Source: Rhinopithecus roxellana (taxonomy: Eukaryota; Chordata; Mammalia; Primates; Cercopithecidae). From it: a stretch of 64,000 bases of DNA. Under the pieces are notes generated by a model that had not been told where the DNA came from, did not search any database, and saw nothing but the letters and a program-made list of their open reading frames with translations. The stretch is from assembly GCF_007565055.1 (NCBI RefSeq), contig NC_044560.1, positions 121,579,391 through 121,643,390 on the forward strand. The letters run 5' to 3'. Positions 38,142-54,916 of the stretch are shown piece by piece; the stretch's first letter is position 1, and every line of letters begins with the position of its first letter. The position numbers were made by a program, and so were the translations under genes.

Positions 38142-39150
38142 TCTTTTTTTTTTTTTTTTTTTTTTTTGAGACGGAGTCTCGCTCTGTCGCCCGGGCTGGA
38201 GTGCAGTGGCCAGATCTCAGCTCACTGCAAGCTCCGCCTCCCGGGTTTACGCCATTCTCCCGCCTCAGCCTCTCGAGTAGCCGGGACTACAGGCGCCCGC
38301 CACCTCGCCCGGCTAGTTTTTGTATTTTTAGTAGAGACGGGATTTCACCGTGTTAGCCAGGATGGTCTCGATCTCCTGACCTCGTGATCCGCCCGTCTCG
38401 GCCTCCCAAAGTGCTGGGATTACAGGCTTGAGCCACCGCGCCCGGCTATTTTATTTTATTTTTTTTGAGACGGAGTCTCGCTCTGTCGCCCAGGCTGGAG
38501 TGCAGTGGCCGGATCTCAGCTCACTGCAAGCTCCGCCTCCCGGGTTTACGCCATTCTCCTGCCTCAGCCTCCCGAATAGCTGGGACTACAGGTGCCCGCC
38601 ACCTCGCCCGGCTAGTTTTTTGTATTTTTTAGTAGAGACGGGGTTTCACCGTGTGAGCCAGGATGGTCTCGATCTCCTGACCTCGTGATCCGCCCGTCTC
38701 GGCCTCCCAAAGTGCTGGGATTACAGGCTTGAGCCACCGCGCCCGGCTATTTTATTTTATTTTTTTTGAGACGGAGTCTCGCTCTGTCGCCCAGGCTGGA
38801 GTGCAGTGGCCGGATCTCAGCTCACTGCAAGCTCCGCCTCCCGGGTTTACGCCATTCTCCTGCCTCAGCCTCCCGAATAGCTGGGACTACAGGTGCCCGC
38901 CACCTCGCCCGGCTAGTTTTTTGTATTTTTTAGTAGAGACGGGGTTTCACCGTGTGAGCCAGGATGGTCTCGATCTCCTGACCTCGTGATCCGCCCGTCT
39001 CGGCCTCCCAAAGTGCTGGGATTACAGGCTTGAGCCACCGCGCCCGGCTTAAATTTTATTTTAAAGACAGGGCCTCGCTCTGCCGTCCCAGGCTGGAGTG
39101 CAGGGGCGCGATCATAGCTCACTGCAGCCAACTCCTGGGCTCAAGCGGTC
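38142..39150 (-). mobile_element. Array of three antisense monkey-type AluYs plus an old Alu fragment
   Basis: 38142-38447, 38448-38748 and 38749-39049 are antisense AluYs head to tail. The last two appear identical base for base, including the joining 'tattttattttatttt'. 39050-39150 is a diverged antisense Alu fragment. Confidence 0.92.
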
Positions 39151-39229
39151 TTAAGGTGTCAGCCTGTGGCATCAACTTTCCCTGTTATCAGAGGAAGGAA
39201 GCCAGGGGCCAGGGCCTCTTCAGGGTGGT

Positions 39230-39775
39230 GGGCTGGAGGGGGCGGGCCGGCTCGCGAGGCGTGGCCCTATGAAGGGGCAGGCTGGGCGCGGAGGCGGTGA
39301 CTATGCCGCGGAGGGGGCGGGCCCAGATTTGGGGGGCCGCGCGCCAGAGATGGAACAAAGGCAGAGGCGGGGACAAAGCCCCGCGGCCCCCGGTCCCCAT
39401 CAGGAACAAAGGCCACACCCGGCCCAACGGCCGACGCACCCGTGCTGCAGCCACCCGTGCTGCAGCCACGTGCGGACACCTGGGAGCGGGGCCTGGGGAG
39501 GCTGTGCCCCGTTACCCTCACGCCCCGCCCGGCTGCCCACTTTACCTGTGGGCGCCTTGGGAGTGGCGAATGGGTTTCACGGTGGTTCGCGCCAGTCCTC
39601 GCGGCCTTCCAAACATCCTCCGGAAGCTGTCACCTACCCCGCCCCCAGCCGTTGTCACCTGGACCGGAGACCTCAGGGCCTCAGGGGCACTGCACAGGGG
39701 GCTGAGGCCCACCCCTCCCCCGGGGCGGCCTCAATGCACCCACCCAGGTTTTCAACGCGCTGACAGTCCCTAGGC
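39230..39775. promoter_or_regulatory. CpG island with GC boxes, candidate distal ZBTB45 promoter
   Basis: Abrupt change from Alu to CpG-dense DNA with repeated GGGCGG boxes ('gggggcgggcc', 'gagggggcgggcccag') and a 16-bp tandem repeat 'cccgtgctgcagccac' at about 39438-39469. From memory, human ZBTB45 transcripts include distal first exons a few kb from TRIM28, so this island is a likely start region on the minus strand. No conserved coding is visible. Confidence 0.5.
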
Positions 39776-39790
39776 GGGTTCGCCTCTACC

Positions 39791-42700
39791 TTCAGACCCT
39801 GCTCTCCCCGCAAACATGATTCCTCTCCCCCAGATCCCGCGTCCCTCAGAGTTCTCTCATACACCCCGCTTCCCTCCTCAGACAGGATTCTCCCCACACA
39901 CCCCGCTTCCCTCCTTAGACAGGATTCTCCCCACACACCCCGCTTCCCTCCTCAGACAGGATTCTCCCCACACACACCCCGCTTCCCTCCTCAGACAGGA
40001 TTCACCGCACACACACCCCGCTTCCCTCCTCAGACAGGATTCACCGCACACACCCCGCTTCCCTCCTCAGACAGGATTCTCCCCGCACACACCCCGCTTC
40101 CCTCCTCAGACAGGATTCTCCCCACACACCCCGCTTCCCTCCTCAGACAGGATTCTCCCCACACACCCGCTTCCCTCCTCAGACAGGATTCTCCCCACAC
40201 ACACCCCGCTTCCCTCCTCAGACAGGATTCACCGCACACACCCCGCTTCCCTCCTCAGACAGGATTCACCGCACACACCCCGCTTCCCTCCTCAGACAGG
40301 ATTCTCCCCACACACCCCGCTTCCCTCCTCAGACAGGATTCTCCCACACACCCCGCTTCCCTCCTCAGACAGGATTCTCCCCACACACCCCGCTTCCCTC
40401 CTCAGACAGGATTCTCCCCACACACCCCGCTTCCCTCCTCAGACAGGATTCTCCCCACACACCCCGCTTCCCTCCTCAGACAGGATTCTCCCCACACACC
40501 CCGCTTCCCTCCTCAGACAGGATTCTCCCCACACACCCCGCTTCCCTCCTCAGACAGGATTCTCCCCACACACCCCCGCTTCCCTCCTCAGACAGGATTC
40601 TCCCACCACACACCCCCCTATCCTCCTCAGACAGGATTCTCCCACACAGACCCCGCTTCCTTCCTCAGACAGGATTCTCCCCACACAGACCCCGCTTCCC
40701 TCCTCAGACAGGATTCTCCCCACACACCCCCGCTTCCCTCCTCAGACAGGATTCTCCCCACACACCCCGCTATCCTCCTCAGACAGGATTCTCCCACCAC
40801 ACACCCCGCTTCCCTCCTCAGACAGGATTCTCCCCACACACCCCGCTTCCCTCCTCTAGACAGGATTCTCCCCACACACCCCGCTTCCCTCCTCAGACAG
40901 GATTCTCCCCAACACCCCGCTTCCCTCCTCAGACAGGATTCTCCCCACACACCCCGCTTCCCTCCTCAGACAGGATTCTCCCCACACACCCCGCTTCCCT
41001 CCTCAGACAGGATTCTCCCCACACACACCCCCGCTTCCCTCCTGAGACAGGATTCTCCCCACACACACCCCCGCTTCCCTCCTCAGACAGGATTCTCCCC
41101 ACACACCACCCCGCTTCCCTCCTCAGACAGGATTCTCCCACAAGACCCCGTTCCCTCCTCAGACAGGATTCTCCCCACCACAACCCCGCTTCCCTCCTCA
41201 GACAGGATTCTCCCCACACACCCCGCTTCCCTCCTCAGACAGGATTCTCCCCACACACACCCCGCTTCCCTCCTCAGACAGGATTCTCCCCACACACCCC
41301 GCTATCCTCCTCGGACAGGATTCTCCCACCACACGCCCCGCTTCCCTCCTCAGACAGGATTCTCCCCACACACCCCGCTTCCCTCCTCAGACAGGATTCT
41401 CCCCACACACCCCGCTTCCCTCCTCAGACAGGATTCTCCCCACACAGACCCCGCTTCCCTCCTCAGACAGGATTCTCCCACACACCCCGCTTCCCTCCTC
41501 AGACAGGATTCTCCCCGCACACACCCCGCTTCCCTCCTCAGACAGGATTCTCCCCACCACACCCCCGCTTCCCTCCTCAGACAGGATTCTCCCACCACAC
41601 ACCCCGCTTCCCTCCTTAGACAGGATTCTCCCCACACCCCCCGCTTCCCTCAGACAGGATTCTCCCCACACAGACCCCGCTTCCCTCCTCAGACAGGATT
41701 CTCCCCACACACCCCGCTTCCCTCCTCAGACAGGATTTTCCCCACACACCCCGCTTCCCTCCTCAGACAGGATTCTCCCCACACACACCCCGCTTCCCTC
41801 CTCAGACAGGATTCTCCCCACACACCCCGCTTCCCTCCTCAGACAGGATTCTCCCCACACACCCCGCTTCCCTCCTCAGACAGGATTCCCCCACACACCC
41901 CGCTTCCCCCTCAGACAGGATTCTCCCACCACACACCCCGCTTCCCTCCTCAGACAGGATTCTCCCACCACAGACCCCGCTTCCCTCCTCAGACAGGATT
42001 CTCCCCACACACCCCGCTTCCCTCCTCAGACAGGATTCTCCCCACACAGACCCCGCTTCCCTCCTCAGACAGGATTCTCCCCACACACCCCGCTTCCCTC
42101 CTCAGACAGGATTCTCCCCACACACCCCGCTTCCCTCCTCAGACAGGATTCTCCCCACACCCCGCTTCCCTCCTCAGACAGGATTCTCCCACCACACACC
42201 CGCTTCCCTCCTCAGACAGGATTCTCCCCCACACACCCGCTTCCCTCCTCAGACAGGATTCTCCCACCACACACCCCGCTTCCCTCAGACAGGATTCTCC
42301 CCACACAGACCCCGCTTTCCCTCCTCAGACAGGATTCTCCCACCACACACCCCGCTTCCCTCCTCAGACAGGATTCTCCCACCACACAGACCCCACTTCC
42401 CTCCTCAGACAGGATTCTCCCCACACAGACCCTGCTTCCCTCCTCAGACAGGATTCTCCCTACACAGACCCTGCTTCCCTCCTCAGACAGGATTCTCCCC
42501 ACACCCCCCGCTTCCCTCAAACAGGATTCTCCCCACACAGACCCCGCTTCCTTCCTCAGACAGGATTCTCCCCACACAGACCCCGCTTCCCTCCTCAGAC
42601 AGGATTCTCCGCACACACCCCGCTTCCCTCCTCAGACAGGATTCTCCCCACACAGTCCCCGCTTCCCTCAGACAGGATTCTCCCACCACACACCCCACTT

Positions 42701-43728
42701 CCCTCCTCAGACAGGATTCTCCCCACACAGACCCCGCTTCCCTCCTCAGACAGGATTCTCCCTACACAGACCCCGCTTCCCTCCTCAGACAGGATTCTCC
42801 CCACACACCCCGCTTCCCTCAGACAGGATTCTCCCCACACAGACCCCGCTTCCTTCCTCAGACAGGATTCTCCCCACACACCCCGCTTCCCTCCTCAGAC
42901 AGGATTCTCCCCACACAGACCCCGCTTCCCTCAGACAGGTTTCTCCCACCACACGCCCTGCTTCCCTGCTCAGACAGGATTCTCCCCACACAGACTCTAT
43001 TTCCCTCCTCAGACAGGATTCTCCCCACACGGACCCTGCTGCCCTCCTCAGATAGGATTCTCCCCACACACCCCGCTTCCCTCCTCAGACAGGATTCTCC
43101 CCACACACCCCGCTTCTCTCCTCAGACAGGATTCTCCCCACACAGACCCCGCTTCCCTCCTCAGACAGGATTCTCCCACCACACGCCCTGCTTCCCTGCT
43201 CAGACAGGATTCTCCCCACACACCCCGCTTCCCTCCTCAGACAGGATTCTCCTCACACACACCCCGCTTCCCTCCTCAGACAGGATTCTCCCACCACACG
43301 CCCTGCTTCCCTCCTCAGACAGGATTCTCCCACCACACACCCCGCTTCCCTCCTCAGACAGGATTCTCCCCACACACACCCCGCTTCCCTCCTCAGACAG
43401 GATTCTCCTCACACACACCCCGCTTCCCTCCTCAGACAGGATTCTCCCACCACACGCCCTGCTTCCCTGCTCAGACAGGATTCTCCCCACACAGACTCTA
43501 TTTCCCTCCTCAGACAGGATTCTCCCCACAGGGACCCTGCTGCCCTCCTCAGATAGGATTCTCCCCACACAGACCCGCTTCCCTCCTCAGACAGGGTCCC
43601 CCTCCCCACTCAGACCCTGTTTCCCTCAGACAGGATTCTCCCCACACAAACCCTACTTTCCTCCTCAGACGGGATTCTCCCCACACGGACCTGCTTCCTT
43701 CCCTCCTTGGGATTCCCCACTGTTGAGG
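39791..43728. repeat. Large minisatellite, 37-bp unit, about 105 copies
   Basis: The consensus unit is 'acaggattctccccacacac' followed by 'cccgcttccctcctcag'. Variants insert GA ('cacacagacccc') or CA ('caccacacacc'), or change TCCTCAG. Both edges are degenerate (39791-39860 and 43560-43728) while the centre is homogeneous. As 37 is not a multiple of three, any frame cycles through all three phases and stays open by composition only. It lies 1.8 kb upstream of the TRIM28 start codon and next to a CpG island. Confidence 0.95.
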
Positions 43729-43894
43729 TTCAGTTTCCCCATCTGGAAAAGCATCAAAGTCAGGGTAGCCACTGACTAAATCATGGGGAGGGGACGCCTT
43801 GGGGGGCTGGATGGGATTTCATAGACTCATTGCTCTCATTGCCTCTTGTGATTTATAGTGTGTGTGTGTGTGTTTTTGCGAAGGGCGGTAGGGC

Positions 43895-44630
43895 GGTCGG
43901 CGTGGTGGCTCACACCTGCAATTCCAGCACTTTGGGAGGTCGAGGCGAGTCGATCACCTGAGGTCGGGAGTTCGAGACCAGCCTGGCCAACGTGGTGAAA
44001 TTCAGTCTCTACTAAAAATACAAAAAATAGTCGGGCGTGTGGTGCCAAATGCCTGTAATCCCAGCTACTCAGGAGGCTGAGGCAGGATAATTGCTTGAAC
44101 CCGGGAGGCAGAGGTTGCAGTGAGCCGAGATCGTGCCACTGCACTCCAGCCGCAACAGAGCAAAACTCCGTCTCAAAACAAACACAAAAAGATTTCTTCT
44201 TTTGGGATGGAGTTTCGCTCTTTTCTCCCAGGCTGTAGTGCAATGGCATGATCTCAGCTCACTACAACCTTCGCCTTCCGTGTTCAAGCGATCCTCCTGC
44301 CTCAGCCTCCCGAGTAGCTGGGAGTACAGGCGCCCGCCACCACGCCTGGCTAATTTTTGTATTTTTAGTAGAGACGGGGTTTCACCACGTTGCCCGGGCT
44401 GGTCAAGAACTCCCGACCTCAGGTGATCGACCCGCCTCGACCTCCCAAAGTGCTGGGATTAAAGGCGTGAGCCGCCGCGCCTGGCCACATTTTTTTCGAT
44501 CTGTTGTCTAGGCTGGCGTGCAGTGGCACAATCCCGGCTCACTGCTGCCCCGGAGTCCTGGGCTAAACGGAGCCTCCCGATTCGCCTAAGAAAATGGTGG
44601 GATTACAGGTATGAGCCACGGCGCCCGGCT
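43895..44630. mobile_element. Inverted Alu pair upstream of TRIM28
   Basis: 43895-44188 (+) faces 44199-44488 (-) across about ten bases. 44489-44630 is an older antisense Alu fragment. These are the last interspersed repeats before TRIM28. A short (TG)n lies at 43858-43874. Confidence 0.88.
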
Positions 44631-44974
44631 GTGATCTACATTTGATTTAGGCAAGTTTCTGTGTTTCTCAAGTTTAACTATAACGTGGTTAAAATTCAAA
44701 AGTCAGCCCCTGCTCTCACACAGGAGCTTCCTCCCTCCTGGGATGGAGACTGTCCTCCCCTCTCCCTGGGCACAGCCCTTTACTCCGTCTTGGCTCCGCC
44801 CACTTCTCCATCGGCTCTGCCCCCTGTTCCGAACTCTTAGTGACGCAGAGGCTGGAGACGACTCTACGAGAGCGAAAAGACGCGGGCTGAGAAAGACTTA
44901 CGGACTGCCCATGCGCTTGGGCGCACAGCGGCCCGCTTCGGTGTGGTCTGGAGGTGGAGCTGAGAGGGGAATCA

Positions 44975-45533
44975 CACTCTATAAAGGTGCGCACACCCCA
45001 CTGGCGGATTAAATTGCGGCAGTGACGTCACAGAGGGCCCGCCCCGCCCCCACAAGACACCACCGACGTGGGGTTGGCCGTGGTGGAAGGACCCGGAGTG
45101 GGCGCGTGCGTACTGGCAGTTTCTCCCGCCCCGACCGGCCTGGGCCCCGCCCCCGGGCGTGCGGCGCCCAATGCGCGTGCGCGGCGGCGTCGGCGCCAGT
45201 TATTTCTGTCCCGCCCCCCGGCCTTGGCTCTTTCTGCGAGCGGGCGCGCGGGCGAGCGGTTGTGCTAGTGCTTGTGTCGCGTGGTGAGGGTTTCGGCGGC
45301 GGCTGAGGAAGAAGCGCGGGCGGCGCCTTCGGGAGGCGAGCGGGCAGCAGTTGGCGGTGCCGCAGCAGCGTCCCGCGCGCGGCGGGCAGCGGCCCAGGAG
45401 GCGCGTGGCGGTGCTCGGCCTCGCGGCGGCGGCGGCGGCGGCGACGGCCCAGCAGTTGGCGGCGAGCGCGTCTGCGCCTGCGCGGCGGGCCCCGCGCCCC
45501 TCCTCCCCCCTGGGCGCCCCCGGCGGCGTGTGA
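44975..45533 (+). promoter_or_regulatory. TRIM28 promoter and 5' UTR (CpG island)
   Basis: The CpG island runs from about 44850 through exon 1. Seen motifs: 'tctataaag' at 44979-44987, a palindromic CRE TGACGTCA at 45023-45030, GC boxes ('ccccgcccccgg') and an NRF1-like TGCGCGTGCGC at 45172-45182. The mRNA probably starts near 45230-45260, leaving a GC-rich 5' UTR of about 280 bases, as I recall for the human gene; the TATA-like element is too far upstream for that start. Confidence 0.7.
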
Positions 45534-51261
<5,728 letters not shown>

Positions 51262-51404
51262 GGCTGGAGCCCCCATGGCCAGCCCAGCCTGGCTCTGTTC
51301 TCTGTCTTGTCACCCCATCCCCACTCCCCTGGTGGCCTGACTCCCACTCCCTGGTGGCCCCATCCCCCAGTTCCTCACGATATGGTTTTTACTTCTGTGG
51401 ATTT

Positions 51405-51410
51405 AATAAA
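51405..51410 (+). promoter_or_regulatory. TRIM28 poly(A) signal AATAAA
   Basis: Lies 144 bases after the stop codon in 'atttaataaaaac', giving a short 3' UTR. Confidence 0.9.
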
Positions 51411-51429
51411 AACTTCACCAGTTCCTCAG

Positions 51430-52276
51430 GCCTTGGCTAGTTGGGGGGCTGTGGTCCTAGGGCCTGGTTTATTGACTGTATCTGCTCTTCAGCCTTATCA
51501 AGCACTGGTGGCACGAGGGAGGGGGGTCTTGTCCTCAGCCTACCCAAGCCCATGTGTATGGATGCCTAGGGAGTGGGGAAGGCTGCCTCCTTGCCCTTTC
51601 TGGATATGGGGAGGGCACCCAGGGCAAAGGATGTACACACTAGAGGCTTGTTGGGTACCCTGTGCGATACTGGGTGGGTGTGACCTGCAGCCCTGTGTAG
51701 GCAGGGTTAGCCCCACTCTACTGAATGCTTCGTAAACTTTGGTGCTGTAGCTGTTGTTCTCATCTTCAGATGGTACCACAGTGAACTGAGACCTTCCAAA
51801 TATGGTTTTTTCCGTCTCCCTTTGCTGAGTCTACTTAACATTATCATTCATCCCTGTGTTATGATTTAGTTACTCTACAGTTGAGCCCGTGTGAATTTCA
51901 AGGCCACCCCCTTGCCTCTGTTGGTTGGTCTGGACTGGCCTCCGAATGTTGTCATTAAACCATCACTGGACCAAACAGTGTTGGGCAGTACAGCCTGGGA
52001 GATGGAGGACTGGCCTCTCAAGATCCTACCAGGGTGTTTGGGGGAGCCCAGTATCTTGGGAGAGGGGATGGAGCAGGGCCCACAGCTCACCTCAAGCTCC
52101 CAACCCCTGAAAAACCCCAGGTGGACTTTGCTTGTCCACCCCTGCCCCAAACCCTAACCCTTAGCTTTGTACCAAGTGCCTCTTGCCTTAGGTGATACTT
52201 GTTCTCCCAGGGACCCCAGCCTGGTCCCACATCAGGCCAAAAGTCACATGGGCCTAGAGACTAGTGTCCAATCTCT
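51430..52276. other. Spacer between convergent TRIM28 and CHMP2A 3' ends
   Basis: About 0.85 kb of unique sequence between the two poly(A) signals. I see no repeat, RNA gene or coding exon. Confidence 0.7.
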
Positions 52277-52282
52277 TTTATT
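52277..52282 (-). promoter_or_regulatory. CHMP2A poly(A) signal AATAAA
   Basis: TTTATT on the plus strand, 64 bases beyond the CHMP2A stop codon. Confidence 0.9.
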
Positions 52283-52345
52283 ACAGAGGGGTTAGGGTAA
52301 AAGATCCTGGGCATCCACTGGTTATGTTGGAGTGGCAGGGGGCAC

Positions 52346-54916
52346 TCAGTCCCTCCGCAGGTTCTTGAGCCGTTCCTCCAGGTCTGCATCAGCATCAGCT
52401 AGGGCTGAGGCTGCGGCCTCTGCTTTTTTCCCACCAGCAGCCACACTGAGCGAGCCCCCAGTTGAGGGGAGGTCTGCAGAGAAAGGGGGGGTTTGAGCAG
52501 GGGGGAATCAGGCTGAGTGGGAAACGCAGTGGAGGGGAGTATTGCAGGGAAAGGGAGGGCTTGGGGCTGTGGGTGGGCCTTGGGTGGGAAATGGGGCCCA
52601 GGTTTTGGAGCACTCACTTGACAGCTCATCTGTTAGGCTAAGTCCCAGCTCATCCAGGACCTGGGACACAACAGCATCACTAGGGAAGAGAGAGAACTCA
52701 ATGAGGGCTATGCATTCCATGAGGGCCAGGCAAACATCTCTACCCTCCCATCCAGTTTCCCCATACCTCTCCTCTTCATCTTCCTCATCACCCATGGCAT
52801 CATCAATGGCATCATTCATCATCTCCTCCTTCATATCCATGATCTCTGCCTGCCGCTCAAACTCCATCATGATCTTCTGGATCTGGGGCAACTTCAGCTG
52901 GAAGTGGTAGGAGTGTGAGTGTGGTCCCCATGGGTCGTGGGAGTGGGAAGGGGGATTGGGAAAAGCGCACCTGTCTGTTCATGGTGCCCATGGCCTTGGT
53001 GACACCCTTCATGGCTTGTGCCATCGAGTTGTTGGACTTGAGTGTCTGAATCTTGAGGGACACAGCCTGGATGTTGGCCCGCATCAATACAAACTTGCGC
53101 ACATAGCGCCGGGTGCGCACCAAGTCTTTTGCCATGATGCGAACGGCATCCTGCAGAGTAGACAAGAGTATCAAGGACACAGGAATGAGATTATCCTATA
53201 CTTCTTGACACCCCATTAGTTAGGTGTTCCTCCCCACCACCCCAATTCGCAATTCCACTTGAAGTTTACAGAGACTTTGTGGCTAACCCAGTGGTCACTG
53301 GTCCCTCCCTCCTGACCTAACCCTTCTCTGCCTCTTGGGCCACGAACTCCCTGGGCTCCTTTGTAAGGTCCTCCTCACCTCTCTTGATTCGTAAATAGTA
53401 AAAGAAAGGCCCCAGGCTCACTCCTTAGGGTTCCTTTTCTCTCCACGTTTTCAGTCATTCTTTTGACTTACAACAGCCATTGCTCAATTTCTATTCCCAG
53501 CCCAAAGAATCTGCCCCTTCTTCCACTTGATACAAACCCACACCTCAAACTATCCAGAATCACATATAAACCTGAGGCTCAGCTTTTGATTTCCTCTCCA
53601 AACATCTTTCTTGCCCATCCCAAGAAATGCTGTCTTCTCTGCCTACCTATTCAGGCCAAAACCCTCTCACCCATCAAAGGCTGTGTTCCTTCTTCATGTT
53701 TCCTTACTGGTTTTGGCAGCCTCTTGGCTGTAGCTTATCCTTATCCTGTTTTTTTTTTTTTTTTTTTTTGAGATGGAGTCTTGCTTTGTTGCCTAGGCTG
53801 GAGTGCTGTGGCACAATCTTGGCTCACTGAAACCTATGCCTCCCGGGTTCAAGCAATTCTCCTGCCTCAGCCTCTCGAATAGCTGGAATAACAAGCATGC
53901 ACCACCATGTCCGGCTAATTTTTGGTAGAGCGGGCTTCTGCTATGTTGGCCAGCCTAGTCTTGAACTCCTGACCTCGGGTGATCCATCCACCTCAGCCTC
54001 CCAAAGTGCTGGGATTACAGGTGTGAGCCACCATGCCTGGCCAACTTATCCTTATAGTTACTTTTTTTCTTTCTTTCTTTTCTTTTTTTTTTTTTGAGAC
54101 AGTCTCACTCTGTTGCCCAGGCTGGAGTGCAGTGGCACGATCTCAGCTCACTGTAACCTCCGCCTCCTGGGTTCAAGTGATTGTCTTGCCTCAGCCTCTG
54201 GAGTAGCTGGGATTACAGGCGTGCACCACCACACCCAGCTAGTTTTTTGTATTTTTAGTAGAGACGGGGTTTCACCCTGTTGGTCAGGCTGGTCTCGAAG
54301 TCCTGACCTCAGGTGATCCAACCACCTTGGCCTCCCAAAGTGCTGGGATTACAGGTGTGAGCTACCGCGCCCAGCCCTGTAATCCCTAACCTTTCAACTT
54401 AGCTCCCACTTTGGCCCACAATTCTGAATTGTCTGGTCCATGCCCAACTCTTGAAGCTCACCTGTCATCTCCCATTTTGTCGAGGCTGTCTTTTAACATT
54501 TGCTGCTCTGTCTGCTTGACACATTCCCTGCCCAGATCTGTAGGCTCACTGTCATCGCTCAAGCCTTGGCTCTCATACCAGTTCCTTGGAGGCAGCCTTC
54601 CAGACCCTCAAACTAGGGAAGCCTTGCTGACCTTTCACTCCACTCATTTTGCTGAAAGCACCTGTGTTTGGTGTCTGGTCTCTCTTGTTCACTGCTGTTA
54701 CAGCCGTGCCTGATTGACAGCAACCTGCCCCTGACCACCCACACTCACCATCTGGCCTTGCTTGGCCATCTTCTTAATGTCTGCAATTATTTTCTTCTCC
54801 TGGGTCTCTAGTTTCTGTCGCTCGCGGTCCAGCTCCCGCATGGCACGGTTCAGGGCCCTCTGGTTCTGCCGCAGTAGCTCCTCTGGCGTCTTCCGGCGCC
54901 CGAACAACAGGTCCAT
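52346..54916 (-). CDS. CHMP2A: Charged multivesicular body protein 2A (ESCRT-III), complete, five coding exons
   Basis: Soluble ESCRT-III subunit that co-assembles on membranes with CHMP3/CHMP4 and recruits VPS4 for vesicle budding, abscission and nuclear-envelope sealing. Exons 54916-54749, 53150-52971, 52897-52767, 52679-52618 and 52473-52346 sum to 222 codons plus stop, the human length. The basic helical N-terminal half begins MDLLFGRRKTPEE. The acidic C-terminal half contains GDEEDEEE and ends with the VPS4-binding MIM-type helix EERLKNLRRD. The start has a strong context, CCACCATGG. A noncoding first exon (donor at 55685) supplies the 5' UTR. Intron 1 of the coding part holds two Alus. 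TRIM28 lies tail-to-tail 0.9 kb away. Nothing abnormal was seen. Confidence 0.98.
53151..54748. other. CHMP2A first coding intron with two Alus
   Basis: Antisense Alus (same orientation as the gene) at 53749-54042, with duplication 'cttatccttat', and at 54084-54376. The rest is unique pyrimidine-rich sequence with no RNA gene seen. Confidence 0.88.

Noticed and set aside
39816..40859. Long open frame of about 347 codons in the minisatellite (plus strand) and many minus-strand frames
   Set aside because: The 37-bp unit lacks stops by composition and cycles through all three phases. There is no start context, splice evidence or family resemblance, so it is not coding.
44830..44990. Possible small structured RNA gene upstream of TRIM28
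   Set aside because: No tRNA boxes, snRNA elements or convincing paired arms could be seen; it is treated as promoter-proximal DNA.
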